Below are positions 16,834-25,627 of a stretch of 64,000 nucleotides of DNA, in pieces. The stretch is from Cellulophaga sp. 20_2_10 (GTDB lineage: Bacteria > Bacteroidota > Bacteroidia > Flavobacteriales > Flavobacteriaceae), in NCBI RefSeq assembly GCF_023476645.1, contig NZ_JAMCOJ010000004.1, positions 62,001 to 126,000 of the forward strand, in the 5' to 3' direction. The notes under the pieces are model-generated. The model ran no database searches. It saw nothing but the letters and a program-made list of their open reading frames with translations, and was not told the origin of the DNA. Position 1 is the stretch's first letter, and the number at the start of each line of letters is the position of its first letter. The position numbers were made by a program, and so were the translations under genes.

Positions 16834-19140
16834 TTAAGTAGTAATTAAATTATTCTGTTTAATAGTAATAGAATTTCCGTTTACCAGTAGTGTAAGCTCT
16901 TGACCTTTTAAAAGTTCAAAAGTATTTTTAGACTGACTAACATTTACTTTAATGGTATGGTTTCTAAAGTTTACTTTAAACGAATACGCATTCCATTCTT
17001 TAGGAATTTTAGGATTAAAAGATAAGGTGTGGTTGCGCACACGCATACCACCAAAGCCTTCTATAATACTCATCCAAGTACCAGCCATAGATGTAATATG
17101 CAAGCCTTCTTCTACCTCTTTATTATAATCATCTAAATCTAATCTAGATGTTCTTACATAAAAATTATAAGCCTGATCCATACGGTCTAACTTTGCAGCT
17201 AAAATACTATGCACACAAGGAGATAGTGAACTTTCATGCACTGTAAAAGGCTCGTAAAAATCAAAATGACGCTCTATTTCTTCATTTGTAAAGTTGTCTT
17301 CAAACAAGTAAAAACCTTGTAATGTATCTGCTTGTTTTATATAAGGCGAACGTAAAATTCTGTCCCAAGACCATTTCTGATTTATAGGTCTAGAAGCAGT
17401 ATCTAAATCAGAAACCGGAGTTAGTTCTTTATCCAAAAATCCATCTTGCTGTAAAAAGACATTGTGCTCTTCAGAAAATGGAAAATACATATTATGCGCA
17501 ACATCTTCCCATTTTTCAATTTCATCAGAAGTTAAATTAACTTTAGACATAACACGCTCATAATCTGTAGCGTATTTTTCTTTAACATTTGCTATAGTTT
17601 CTGCGGTGTAATTAATACACCATTGCGCCATATAGTTCGTATACCAGTTGTTATTTATGTTGTTCTCGTACTCATTAGGACCAGTAACTCCTAAAATAAC
17701 ATACTTATTTTGTTTGGTAGAAAATGTAGCTCTTTGGTACCAAAAACGAGCAATACCAATAAGAACTTCTAATCCTTTTTCTGGAATATAACTGTAATCA
17801 CCAGTGTATCTGTAGTAGTTGTAAATTGCAAAAGCTATGGCTCCGTTTCTGTGTATTTCTTCAAAAGTAATTTCCCATTCGTTATGGCATTCTTCGCCAT
17901 TCATAGTTACCATAGGGTACAGTGCAGCACCATTAGAAAAATCTAACTTTTCTGCATTCTCTATTGCTTTTTCTAGGTGATTGTATCTGTAGGCTAATAA
18001 ATTACGACCAACATTTTGGTCTTTAGTAGCCATATAAAACGGAAGACAATAAGCTTCTGTGTCCCAATACGTACTACCACCATATTTTTCGCCAGTAAAA
18101 CCTTTTGGTCCAATATTTAGTTGTGCATCTGTACCTAAATATGTTTGGTTTAACTGAAAAATATTAAAACGTATACCTTGCTGCGCCTTTACATCGCCAT
18201 CTATTGTAATGTCTGATGTTTCCCAAATACTTGCCCAGGCTTCTTTCTGTGATTGTAATAATGCATTAAAACCTGCTTTTATTGCTTTGTCTAATACTTC
18301 TGTAGCAGCAGAAATAAGGTTTTCTTTAGGGTGATTTCTATCAACGGTATACCCCGCAAATTTGTGTATTGTAAATGAAGAATTTGCATCTACATCTGCA
18401 GAATACTCAAACGTAATTTTGTTGTTTTCTTTCTTTTCGTTAGGTAAAAGATCAAGCTTTTTATCATTCAATAAACATTCAGATTGCATAAACGTACACG
18501 TATGAAATTCTGTTTTTAAAGTATGTGCCTCTATAAACGCTTTGTTATTGTCAGTTTTTATGTTGGTAATTTCCCAAAACTTATCGTCCCAATTGGTATC
18601 TTCATTTGTTATACCAGCATCTAAATACGGGCTTAAAGTAACTTTTGCATCACTATTTAGCGGTGTTACAGTATATGTTATGGCTCCAACTTCATCTAAA
18701 GTTAGACTTAAAAAACGTTTTGTTTTTATTGCGACAACAATATTGTTTTTTAGAGTAGCAGTAAAACTTCTAGACAACCAACCCTCTTGCATATTTAGTT
18801 CTCTCTTAAAGTTTTCTACTTTGGTACACGTAAATAAATCTAAGGTTTCATCGTTAATTTCTACGTTTATACCAATCCAATTAGGAGCATTTAACACTTT
18901 GGCAAAGTACTCTGGATATCCTTTTTTCCACCAACCAACTTTGGTTTTGTCTGGGTAATAAACACCAGCGATGTAACTACCTTGAAAAGTAGGTCCCGAG
19001 TAGTGTTCTTCAAAATTAGCTCTTTGTCCCATTGCACCGTTTCCAACGCTAAACAAGCTCTCTGAAGATTTAACTCTGTCTGTGTTAAAACCTTCTTCTA
19101 TGATAGACCAGTTGTTTGGTATAATATAATCTTGATTCAT
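16834..19140 (-). CDS. GH65 family enzyme, probable maltose phosphorylase
   Basis: A 768-residue cytoplasmic protein (no signal peptide) with the GH65 layout: an N-terminal beta-sandwich (about 1-270), a linker, an (alpha/alpha)6 barrel (about 320-680) and a small C-terminal beta domain. The barrel carries STYWDTEAYCLPFY and VTGPNEYENNINNNWYTN; the Glu of GPNEY is the expected general acid. The next gene encodes beta-phosphoglucomutase, which needs beta-glucose 1-phosphate, the product of inverting GH65 phosphorylases acting on maltose. That makes maltose phosphorylase the best call. Trehalose or kojibiose phosphorylase cannot be excluded from sequence alone. Confidence 0.9.
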   Translation of the reverse strand: MNQDYIIPNNWSIIEEGFNTDRVKSSESLFSVGNGAMGQRANFEEHYSGPTFQGSYIAGVYYPDKTKVGWWKKGYPEYFAKVLNAPNWIGINVEINDETLDLFTCTKVENFKRELNMQEGWLSRSFTATLKNNIVVAIKTKRFLSLTLDEVGAITYTVTPLNSDAKVTLSPYLDAGITNEDTNWDDKFWEITNIKTDNNKAFIEAHTLKTEFHTCTFMQSECLLNDKKLDLLPNEKKENNKITFEYSADVDANSSFTIHKFAGYTVDRNHPKENLISAATEVLDKAIKAGFNALLQSQKEAWASIWETSDITIDGDVKAQQGIRFNIFQLNQTYLGTDAQLNIGPKGFTGEKYGGSTYWDTEAYCLPFYMATKDQNVGRNLLAYRYNHLEKAIENAEKLDFSNGAALYPMVTMNGEECHNEWEITFEEIHRNGAIAFAIYNYYRYTGDYSYIPEKGLEVLIGIARFWYQRATFSTKQNKYVILGVTGPNEYENNINNNWYTNYMAQWCINYTAETIANVKEKYATDYERVMSKVNLTSDEIEKWEDVAHNMYFPFSEEHNVFLQQDGFLDKELTPVSDLDTASRPINQKWSWDRILRSPYIKQADTLQGFYLFEDNFTNEEIERHFDFYEPFTVHESSLSPCVHSILAAKLDRMDQAYNFYVRTSRLDLDDYNKEVEEGLHITSMAGTWMSIIEGFGGMRVRNHTLSFNPKIPKEWNAYSFKVNFRNHTIKVNVSQSKNTFELLKGQELTLLVNGNSITIKQNNLITT

Positions 19141-19198
19141 AATTTCTTATGCTATTGATTCTTGTAAATATTACTTTTTGAGTAAGCTATTATTTACT

Positions 19199-19855
19199 TT
19201 ATTTTTTTATTAATTCTTGTATAAAGTCTGATGAGATTTCTGTAAAATCTTTAAAAACATAGTCAGCTTCGTGTAAAATTGAAGCATCGCCAATACCAAT
19301 ACTAATCATATTTGCAGCATTAGCAGCTTTAACACCAGCCGTTGCGTCTTCAAAAACAATACAATCTTTTGGTTCTACAGATAATGCATGTGCAGCATTT
19401 AAAAACACCTCTGGATCTGGTTTACCTTTTGTAACACCATTGCCATCTATAATGGCGCTAAACTTTTGTATTAAGTTTACTTTTTGTAAAATAACCTTTG
19501 CATTTTTACTTGCAGAACCTAAGGCAATACCTTGGTTTTGTGTTTCTAATAATTCTAGAATTCTTGGTACATCTGGTAAAATTTCAGAAGCATCCATTTT
19601 TTCTATATGTTGTAAGTAATCTTCATTTTTTTTTGACATTAGAGCGTTAAACTCTGCTGTCTCTAGCGTAATAGTACCCCAGTTAAGTATTTTTTCTAAA
19701 GATTTTACTCTGCTAACACCCTTAAGTTGTTCGTTTTGTTCGTGTGTAAATTCAACACCAATAGAATTAGCAAGCTTTTGCCAAGCTAAAAAATGGTATT
19801 TGGCGGTATCTACAATAACGCCGTCTAGATCAAATATGAATCCTTTTCTTTTCAT
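19199..19855 (-). CDS. pgmB: beta-phosphoglucomutase
   Basis: A 218-residue HAD-superfamily enzyme that converts beta-glucose 1-phosphate to glucose 6-phosphate. The nucleophile Asp9 and acid/base Asp11 lie in FIFDLDGVIVDTAKYHF, the Ser of LGSASKN and the Lys of GKPDPEVF form the phosphate site, and VFEDATAGVKAA binds magnesium. Length is typical. It sits between the MFS transporter (1-base gap) and the GH65 gene (58-base gap), which fixes its role in the phosphorolytic maltose route. Confidence 0.92.
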   Translation of the reverse strand: MKRKGFIFDLDGVIVDTAKYHFLAWQKLANSIGVEFTHEQNEQLKGVSRVKSLEKILNWGTITLETAEFNALMSKKNEDYLQHIEKMDASEILPDVPRILELLETQNQGIALGSASKNAKVILQKVNLIQKFSAIIDGNGVTKGKPDPEVFLNAAHALSVEPKDCIVFEDATAGVKAANAANMISIGIGDASILHEADYVFKDFTEISSDFIQELIKK

Positions 19856-19856
19856 T

Positions 19857-21233
19857 TTATTCTTCTATTGTTTGATAAGAAATTGCACTTTTTTCGGTAA
19901 TTAAGAAGTTGCATAACCCTGCAATAATTAAGCTAATACCAGCAACAATCATTGCATTTATAGCTTCTTCTCCTAATAAATTTGAGATAATATTTATGCC
20001 ACCAATAGCAGCAATAATTTGTGGTATTACTATGAACATATTAAAAATGCCCATAAAAACACCCATTCTTTTTGGATCTACAGCACTAGACAGCATTGCA
20101 TAAGGCATAGATAAAATACTACCCCAAGCAAAACCAATAAGTACAAAGCAAACTGTTAAGTATTCTGGGGACGGAATAAAATACATTAGTATAAAACCTG
20201 TGCCTCCAATAATTAAAGAAAACATATGTACCATTTTTCTATTAATTCTTCGTTTAGAGGTGTATAACACAAGAATTAAAGCAAAAGCCATTGAAGACAA
20301 ACCATAAGTACCCATATAAGAACCAACAAGGTTAGATGCTTTTTGAAAAGACTCATTAACCATATTAAACTCTTGTAACTGTGCAGGAATCTCCATATTG
20401 TAATTGGCTTCTACAGGTGCAGGAGCATTAAATACGTGCTCTGTTAATGCAGGGTTGGCCATACTCCACATTGTAAAAAAGGCAAACCAGCTAAAGAACT
20501 GTATAACACCTAGTTTTTTCATTGTAGAAGGCATATTGCCGATATTGTTCAGAATGTCTGGAATAAACTGATTTTTTTTAGCTTTTTCCTTTTTAAACTC
20601 TTCCATATCCTCTGGTGGATATTCAGATGTTGTAAAAATGGTATATAGTATGCTTATTAAAAATACTACTGCACCAATAGCAAATGCTATTTTCACGGAC
20701 ATTGGAACTACGCCAGATGGTGCAGCGTCACTAACACCAAGTTTAGAAATCATCCAAGGTAGGTTACTCGCAACCCAAGTACCAATACCTATAATTAAAG
20801 TCTGAATAACAAAACCATAAGAACGTTGAGAATCTGGTAATTTGTCTGCTACCAAAGCTCTAAACGGTTCCATAGATACGTTTATAGATGCATCTAAAAT
20901 CCATAAAAATCCAGCAGCGACCCAAAGAGTAGGTGAGTGTGGTACAATAAATAGGGCTAGTGAACTTAAAATAGCGCCGATTAAAAAATAAGGTTTTCTT
21001 CTTCCCCAGCGGGTACTCCAAGTTCTATCACTTAAATAACCTATTATAGGTTGTACAACCAATCCTGTTAAGGGAGCTGCAATCCATAAAAGCGGTATAG
21101 CATCTTTTTCTGCACCTAGCGTCTGAAAAATTCTGGACATAAAACCTCCTTGTAAGGCAAATCCAAATTGAATTCCCAGAAATCCGAAACTCATGTTCCA
21201 GATCTGCCAGAAACTAAGTTTCTGTTTTTCCAT
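19857..21233 (-). CDS. MFS sugar transporter (maltose/maltodextrin uptake)
   Basis: A 458-residue inner-membrane protein with about 12 transmembrane segments and MFS loop signatures such as GYLSDRTWSTRWGRRKPY, typical of the SLC45/GPH-like sugar transporters found in bacterial maltose loci. A central cytoplasmic loop near residues 200-230 is rich in charged residues (PPEDMEEFKKEKAKKNQ). It heads the minus-strand operon with pgmB, GH65 and two GH13 genes, so maltose or short maltodextrins are the likely cargo, imported intact for phosphorolysis. Confidence 0.9.
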   Translation of the reverse strand: MEKQKLSFWQIWNMSFGFLGIQFGFALQGGFMSRIFQTLGAEKDAIPLLWIAAPLTGLVVQPIIGYLSDRTWSTRWGRRKPYFLIGAILSSLALFIVPHSPTLWVAAGFLWILDASINVSMEPFRALVADKLPDSQRSYGFVIQTLIIGIGTWVASNLPWMISKLGVSDAAPSGVVPMSVKIAFAIGAVVFLISILYTIFTTSEYPPEDMEEFKKEKAKKNQFIPDILNNIGNMPSTMKKLGVIQFFSWFAFFTMWSMANPALTEHVFNAPAPVEANYNMEIPAQLQEFNMVNESFQKASNLVGSYMGTYGLSSMAFALILVLYTSKRRINRKMVHMFSLIIGGTGFILMYFIPSPEYLTVCFVLIGFAWGSILSMPYAMLSSAVDPKRMGVFMGIFNMFIVIPQIIAAIGGINIISNLLGEEAINAMIVAGISLIIAGLCNFLITEKSAISYQTIEE

Positions 21234-21368
21234 AATGTAAATATTAAATATAAAAATACAGCGCCAAGATTAGTGTCTGTATGGCGTGTATATGGTGCGA
21301 AGTATAAAAATATTAAGTGTTAAGTTTAATATTTTGATGGGGTAAAGATATAAAATTTTTGATACAGA

Positions 21369-22406
21369 TTACAAATCTGTATTTTTTTCTGATGATTTTC
21401 TAATTATTAAATCTGTAGAAATAACCTTTCTTTGGTATTCTTTGTTTGTGTCTTTATTCTGAATTCTATCTAATAACAACTCGGCAGCATGTTCTCCAAT
21501 AGTTATACCGTGTTGGTCTATGGTAGATAGTGAAGGTGTTGAGAAAGAGGATATTAGTCCGTCTGTAAAACCAACAACACACAACTCTTTAGGTATTTGT
21601 ATGTTCTTTTCTTTTGCAATTTTAATAACATTAGCAGCATATATTTCATTTACAGCAACAATACCATCATATTTTAATGTGCTATTATTCATAAATGTAT
21701 TTATTTGATCTGTAATACCAGAGTTATCATTTACTTTAAAAATAAGGTCTTCATTAATTACAATCCCTTTCTCTTGTAGAGCTTTTTTATACCCAATTGT
21801 ACGTAAAGCACCAACATTTACGTGGTCTGGCGTAGATAAAATTGCAATGCTTTTACATCCTACGTCTAACAAATGTTTTGTTGCCTTGTAACCACCTCCA
21901 ATATCATCTACTATAACTTTATCACAGTCTATATTATCAGATATCCTATCAAATAAAACTAAGGGAATGCTATAGTCTTTTAGTTCTTTAAAATGGTCAA
22001 AGTCACCCTTTTCTAAGGTTTCTTTGGCTATAGAAACCAGTAAGCCATCTACACTTCCATTAGCCATCATTTGTATGTTTAGTTTTTCTTTCTCGTAAGA
22101 TTCGTTAGATAAACATATCATAACATTGTAATCTCTTCCGTTGGCTATTTTCTCTATACCACTTATTACCCTAGAGAAAAAGTGATGTACAATTTCTGGG
22201 ATAATTACACCTATTACCATTGTTTTATTGTTGCGTAGTTTTTGCGCTAACATATTTGGTCTATAGTGATATAGGTCTGCAAAAGCTTTTACCTTTTTAC
22301 GAGTTTCCTCGCTAATTTCTGGACTGTTTTTTAGGGCTCTAGAAACGGTAGAAGAAGACACGCCTAACTCTTTAGCAATGTCTTTTATGGTAATTTTGGC
22401 TTTCAT
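21369..22406 (-). CDS. LacI-family transcriptional regulator of the glucan locus
   Basis: A 345-residue regulator: an N-terminal LacI helix-turn-helix (ITIKDIAKELGVSSSTVSRA), a hinge, then a periplasmic-binding-protein-like sensor domain (about 60-340). The frame is open farther upstream, but the ATG at 22406 (MKAKITIKDIAK) is the start because it places the helix-turn-helix at the true N-terminus. It lies between the minus-strand catabolic operon and the divergent susC, the usual place for the local regulator. Expected ligand: maltose or a related sugar (inference). A short palindrome at 22418-22428, just before the start, could be an autoregulatory operator. Confidence 0.93.
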   Translation of the reverse strand: MKAKITIKDIAKELGVSSSTVSRALKNSPEISEETRKKVKAFADLYHYRPNMLAQKLRNNKTMVIGVIIPEIVHHFFSRVISGIEKIANGRDYNVMICLSNESYEKEKLNIQMMANGSVDGLLVSIAKETLEKGDFDHFKELKDYSIPLVLFDRISDNIDCDKVIVDDIGGGYKATKHLLDVGCKSIAILSTPDHVNVGALRTIGYKKALQEKGIVINEDLIFKVNDNSGITDQINTFMNNSTLKYDGIVAVNEIYAANVIKIAKEKNIQIPKELCVVGFTDGLISSFSTPSLSTIDQHGITIGEHAAELLLDRIQNKDTNKEYQRKVISTDLIIRKSSEKNTDL

Positions 22407-22417
22407 AATATAAAGAT

Positions 22418-22428
22418 ACAACGTTTGT
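22418..22428. promoter_or_regulatory. candidate LacI-type operator (ACAACGTTTGT)
   Basis: An 11-base palindrome ACAA-CGT-TTGT with a CpG in the middle, as in many LacI-family operators, lies 12 bases before the regulator's start. A second palindrome with a similar half-site, GCAACCCGTTGC, is at 22556-22567 on the susC side. Short palindromes arise by chance in AT-rich DNA, so this is only a candidate. Confidence 0.35.
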
Positions 22429-22438
22429 GAACATCTGC

Positions 22439-22468
22439 TAAGTATTAACTCTAAATTGATAATACTTA
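22439..22468. repeat. inverted repeat between lacI and susC
   Basis: TAAGTATTA (22439-22447) and TAATACTTA (22460-22468) are perfect 9-base inverted arms around a 12-base spacer, in the 265-base region between the divergent regulator and susC. It may be a regulator site or a hairpin; no T-run makes it a terminator. Confidence 0.5.
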
Positions 22469-22555
22469 ATTTTTTACAGCAAATAAATAACAATCTATTA
22501 ATATTGGACTAATTTTTTAGCATAAAAACACACTTTTTGACAAAGTTGTTAACAT

Positions 22556-22567
22556 GCAACCCGTTGC
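22556..22567. promoter_or_regulatory. candidate operator upstream of susC (GCAACCCGTTGC)
   Basis: A palindrome GCAAC-CC-GTTGC lies about 105 bases before the susC ATG. A TTG at 22582-22584 followed by a weak -7-like TATACTTTC near 22603-22611 just downstream would be the promoter, which would put this site directly upstream of the -33 element. Confidence 0.35.
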
Positions 22568-22671
22568 GTAACTATCTAGATTTGTTAAATTAAAGTTAAC
22601 CGTATACTTTCACAAAGCGAAATATAAAAATGTGTTAAGTTTTAATCAAATTATTAACTCAAACTAACTTT

Positions 22672-25617
22672 ATGAATAAACTAAAGAATATCTTTTTAGG
22701 AGTGTTTCTACTTTTTCCCTTACTGTTTTTTGCACAACAAACAGTTTCCGGAAAAATTACAGACAACGTTACAAGTTCTCCATTATTAGGAGTAAATGTT
22801 GTTGTAAAAGGAACAACTAACGGATCTATTTCAGATTTTGATGGAATGTATGAAATAAGAAATGTAAATATGGGTGATATACTTGTTTTTACATCTGTGG
22901 GGTTCAATTCTAGAGAACTAAAAGTAACATCTAGTACATTAGATGTAGAAATGGTAGAATCTACCGAAGCTTTAGAAGAAGTTGTAGTTATAGGTTACGG
23001 TACTACTACCGTAAAAGATGCTACTGGATCTATTGAAAAAGTAAGTACGGATGAATTTAACTCTGGAGCAATTACCTCACCAGAACAATTAATTACGGGT
23101 AAAACTGCAGGTGTTAGTGTAGTTGCACCAGGAGGCCAGCCAGGACAAGGAGCAACCATAACTATTAGAGGTAATTCTTCCTTATCGGCAAATAATAGTC
23201 CATTAATTGTTATAGATGGTGTTCCTGTAGATCAGGGAACTACAGGCGGAAGTTCTGTTTCTGCTTTAAATTCTATTAATCCAAATGATATAGAAAGTTT
23301 TGTTGTTTTAAAAGATGCGTCTTCTACGGCAATATATGGTTCTAGAGCTTCTGCAGGGGTTATTTTAATAACTACTAAAAGTGGTAAGTTAAATGCTCCT
23401 TTAAAAGTAGAGCTAAATACAAATGGTTCTGTAGGTACAGTTCAGAAAAAATTAGATGTACTTAATGCCGACCAATACAGGAATACATTAATTGGTAGCC
23501 AAAACGAAACTTTAGCAGTTCCTTTATTAGGAAACTCGGATACGGATTGGCAAGATCAAATTTTTCAGGAAGCCTATGGTACAGATGCTAACTTAACAAT
23601 TTCAAAAGGTTTTGAAAGTTCTGCAATTAGAGCTTCAGTTGGGTATACAACTCAAGAAGGACTTGTAAAAACTTCTAAGTTTGAACGTACTTCTGGATCT
23701 TTAAATTTTCGTCAGAATTTATTTGATAATGACTTAAAAATTAATGTAAACTTAAACGGATCTATAACAAATGACGATTTTGTTAATGGTGGTGTAATAG
23801 GAGCAGCATTACAGTTTGATCCTACACAACCTATTTTTAGTGGTAATAACAATTACGGAGGTTATTATGAATGGTTAAATAATGATGGAAGTATAAACAA
23901 TCTTGCACCTAGAAACCCACTTGGGCTAATTAATCAATCATCAAACGAAGCCGAAACAAAAAGAGCAATTGGTAATGTTAAATTAGATTATTACGCTCCT
24001 TTTTTAGATGGACTTAATTTTAATGTTACTCTTGGTTTTGATTACAATGAGAGATACGGTAAAACAAATACAGATCCTAATGCTGCATCTGCACAAAACG
24101 CACAAAGTATTACAGGTGACTATGGTAGCCTACGCAGAAGTACGTTAGCAGATTTTTTTGTTAATTATAAAAAAGAGGTAGAAAGTATTAAAAGTTCTTT
24201 TGAGTTAACAGTTGGACATACTTTTCAAAAATTTTATAGAGAAAATTATGCAAACAATCCTTTAATTTCAGGAACAGAAAATTCAACTTTTTTTGCTACT
24301 CACAATGCTATTGAATCTTATGTATCTCGTTTACGTTATTCTTATGATAGTAAATACCTACTAACCCTTAGTTACAGAACAGATGGGTCGTCTAGATTTA
24401 GTGGAGATAATAGATGGGGTAATTTCTCTGCCGCAGCTTTTGCTTGGAACATATCTGAAGAGAACTTTTTAAAAGATTCCGAAACTATATCTAATTTAAA
24501 ATTACGTATTGGTTATGGAGAAACAGGACAACAAGAAATTAATCAAGATTTTGGATACCTTCCAGTTTACCAAACAAGTACAGATAATCAACAATATCAA
24601 TTAGGAGGTACTTTTTACAATACCATAAGACCTGCAGGTTATGATGCTAACATAAAGTGGGAAGAATCTAAAACATATAATATTGGTTTAGATTATGGTT
24701 TTTTAAATAATAGAATTAACGGTAGTATAGAGTATTATACTAGAGAAAGTAAAGATATTTTAAATCAAATCCCTATACCTTCTGGATCTAATCTTACCAA
24801 CCAATTAATTACAAATATTGGTGATTTAGAGAATAGTGGATTTGAATTTTCTATAAATTCTGATATTTTTCAGAGAGAAGATTTTAACTGGAATCTTGGT
24901 TTTAATCTATCTTACTTAACAAATGAAATTAGCAAATTAAATGTTGTTGATGATCCTAGTTATATAGGTGTTGCAACTGGTGGTATCTCTGGAGGAGTAG
25001 GTAATACGGCTCAAATACACCAAGTAGGTTCTGCACAAAGTTCTTTCCTTGTGTACCAACAGGTTTATGACGCAGATGGTAAGCCATTAGAAGGTGTATA
25101 TGTAGATAGAGACGGTGATGGTGTTTCTGGTGGTTCATCAGATACAGGAGATTTATATATTAAAGAAAACCCATCAGCAGATTACTTACTAGGTTTTTCT
25201 TCTTATACAAATTATAAAAATTGGGACTTAAGTTTTACAATGAGAGCTAGTATAGGTAATTATGCTTATAACAATGTAGCGTCTTCAACAGGTAACGAGT
25301 TTGGCTTAAATTCATTAAGTTCTAACAGAAACGTAAGTGCTTCTATTTTAGACACAGGTTTTAAGAACAACCAGTTACTATCAGACTACTATATTCAAGA
25401 TGCTTCTTTCTTAAAAATGGATAACGTAACACTTGGTTATAATTTTAAGAATGCATTTAAAGATGATAAGGTTAGTTTAAGAATACAAACTACGGTACAA
25501 AATGTATTTACAATTACTAATTATGATGGTATTGACCCAGAAATTAGTGGAGGTATAGATAATAATTTTTATCCTAGACCAAGAACATTCTTGTTAGGAC
25601 TAAACTTAAAATTTTAA
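22672..25617 (+). CDS. SusC/RagA-family TonB-linked outer membrane transporter
   Basis: A 981-residue outer-membrane oligosaccharide transporter. It has a signal peptide (MNKLKNIFLGVFLLFPLLFFAQQ), a carboxypeptidase-regulatory-like domain (about 25-100, TVSGKITDN...), the SusC signature EEVVVIGYGTTTVKDATGSI, a plug domain with ITIRGNSSL and DGVPVDQG and the ASSTAIYGSRASAGVILITTK stretch, then a 22-strand barrel ending in the aromatic-rich PRPRTFLLGLNLKF. Ten bases separate it from susD. In the locus context the cargo is a maltooligosaccharide. Confidence 0.96.
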   Translation: MNKLKNIFLGVFLLFPLLFFAQQTVSGKITDNVTSSPLLGVNVVVKGTTNGSISDFDGMYEIRNVNMGDILVFTSVGFNSRELKVTSSTLDVEMVESTEALEEVVVIGYGTTTVKDATGSIEKVSTDEFNSGAITSPEQLITGKTAGVSVVAPGGQPGQGATITIRGNSSLSANNSPLIVIDGVPVDQGTTGGSSVSALNSINPNDIESFVVLKDASSTAIYGSRASAGVILITTKSGKLNAPLKVELNTNGSVGTVQKKLDVLNADQYRNTLIGSQNETLAVPLLGNSDTDWQDQIFQEAYGTDANLTISKGFESSAIRASVGYTTQEGLVKTSKFERTSGSLNFRQNLFDNDLKINVNLNGSITNDDFVNGGVIGAALQFDPTQPIFSGNNNYGGYYEWLNNDGSINNLAPRNPLGLINQSSNEAETKRAIGNVKLDYYAPFLDGLNFNVTLGFDYNERYGKTNTDPNAASAQNAQSITGDYGSLRRSTLADFFVNYKKEVESIKSSFELTVGHTFQKFYRENYANNPLISGTENSTFFATHNAIESYVSRLRYSYDSKYLLTLSYRTDGSSRFSGDNRWGNFSAAAFAWNISEENFLKDSETISNLKLRIGYGETGQQEINQDFGYLPVYQTSTDNQQYQLGGTFYNTIRPAGYDANIKWEESKTYNIGLDYGFLNNRINGSIEYYTRESKDILNQIPIPSGSNLTNQLITNIGDLENSGFEFSINSDIFQREDFNWNLGFNLSYLTNEISKLNVVDDPSYIGVATGGISGGVGNTAQIHQVGSAQSSFLVYQQVYDADGKPLEGVYVDRDGDGVSGGSSDTGDLYIKENPSADYLLGFSSYTNYKNWDLSFTMRASIGNYAYNNVASSTGNEFGLNSLSSNRNVSASILDTGFKNNQLLSDYYIQDASFLKMDNVTLGYNFKNAFKDDKVSLRIQTTVQNVFTITNYDGIDPEISGGIDNNFYPRPRTFLLGLNLKF

Positions 25618-25627
25618 AAAGAACAGT

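Noticed and set aside
21262-21286. Inverted repeat CGCCA...TGGCG upstream of the MFS gene as an operator
   Set aside because: Only five-base arms with a 15-base spacer and no resemblance to the other candidate sites; too weak to call.
21369-22493. Longer LacI protein starting at 22493
   Set aside because: The extra 29 residues are not hydrophobic enough for a signal and precede the helix-turn-helix that always begins this family; the ATG at 22406 is the natural start.
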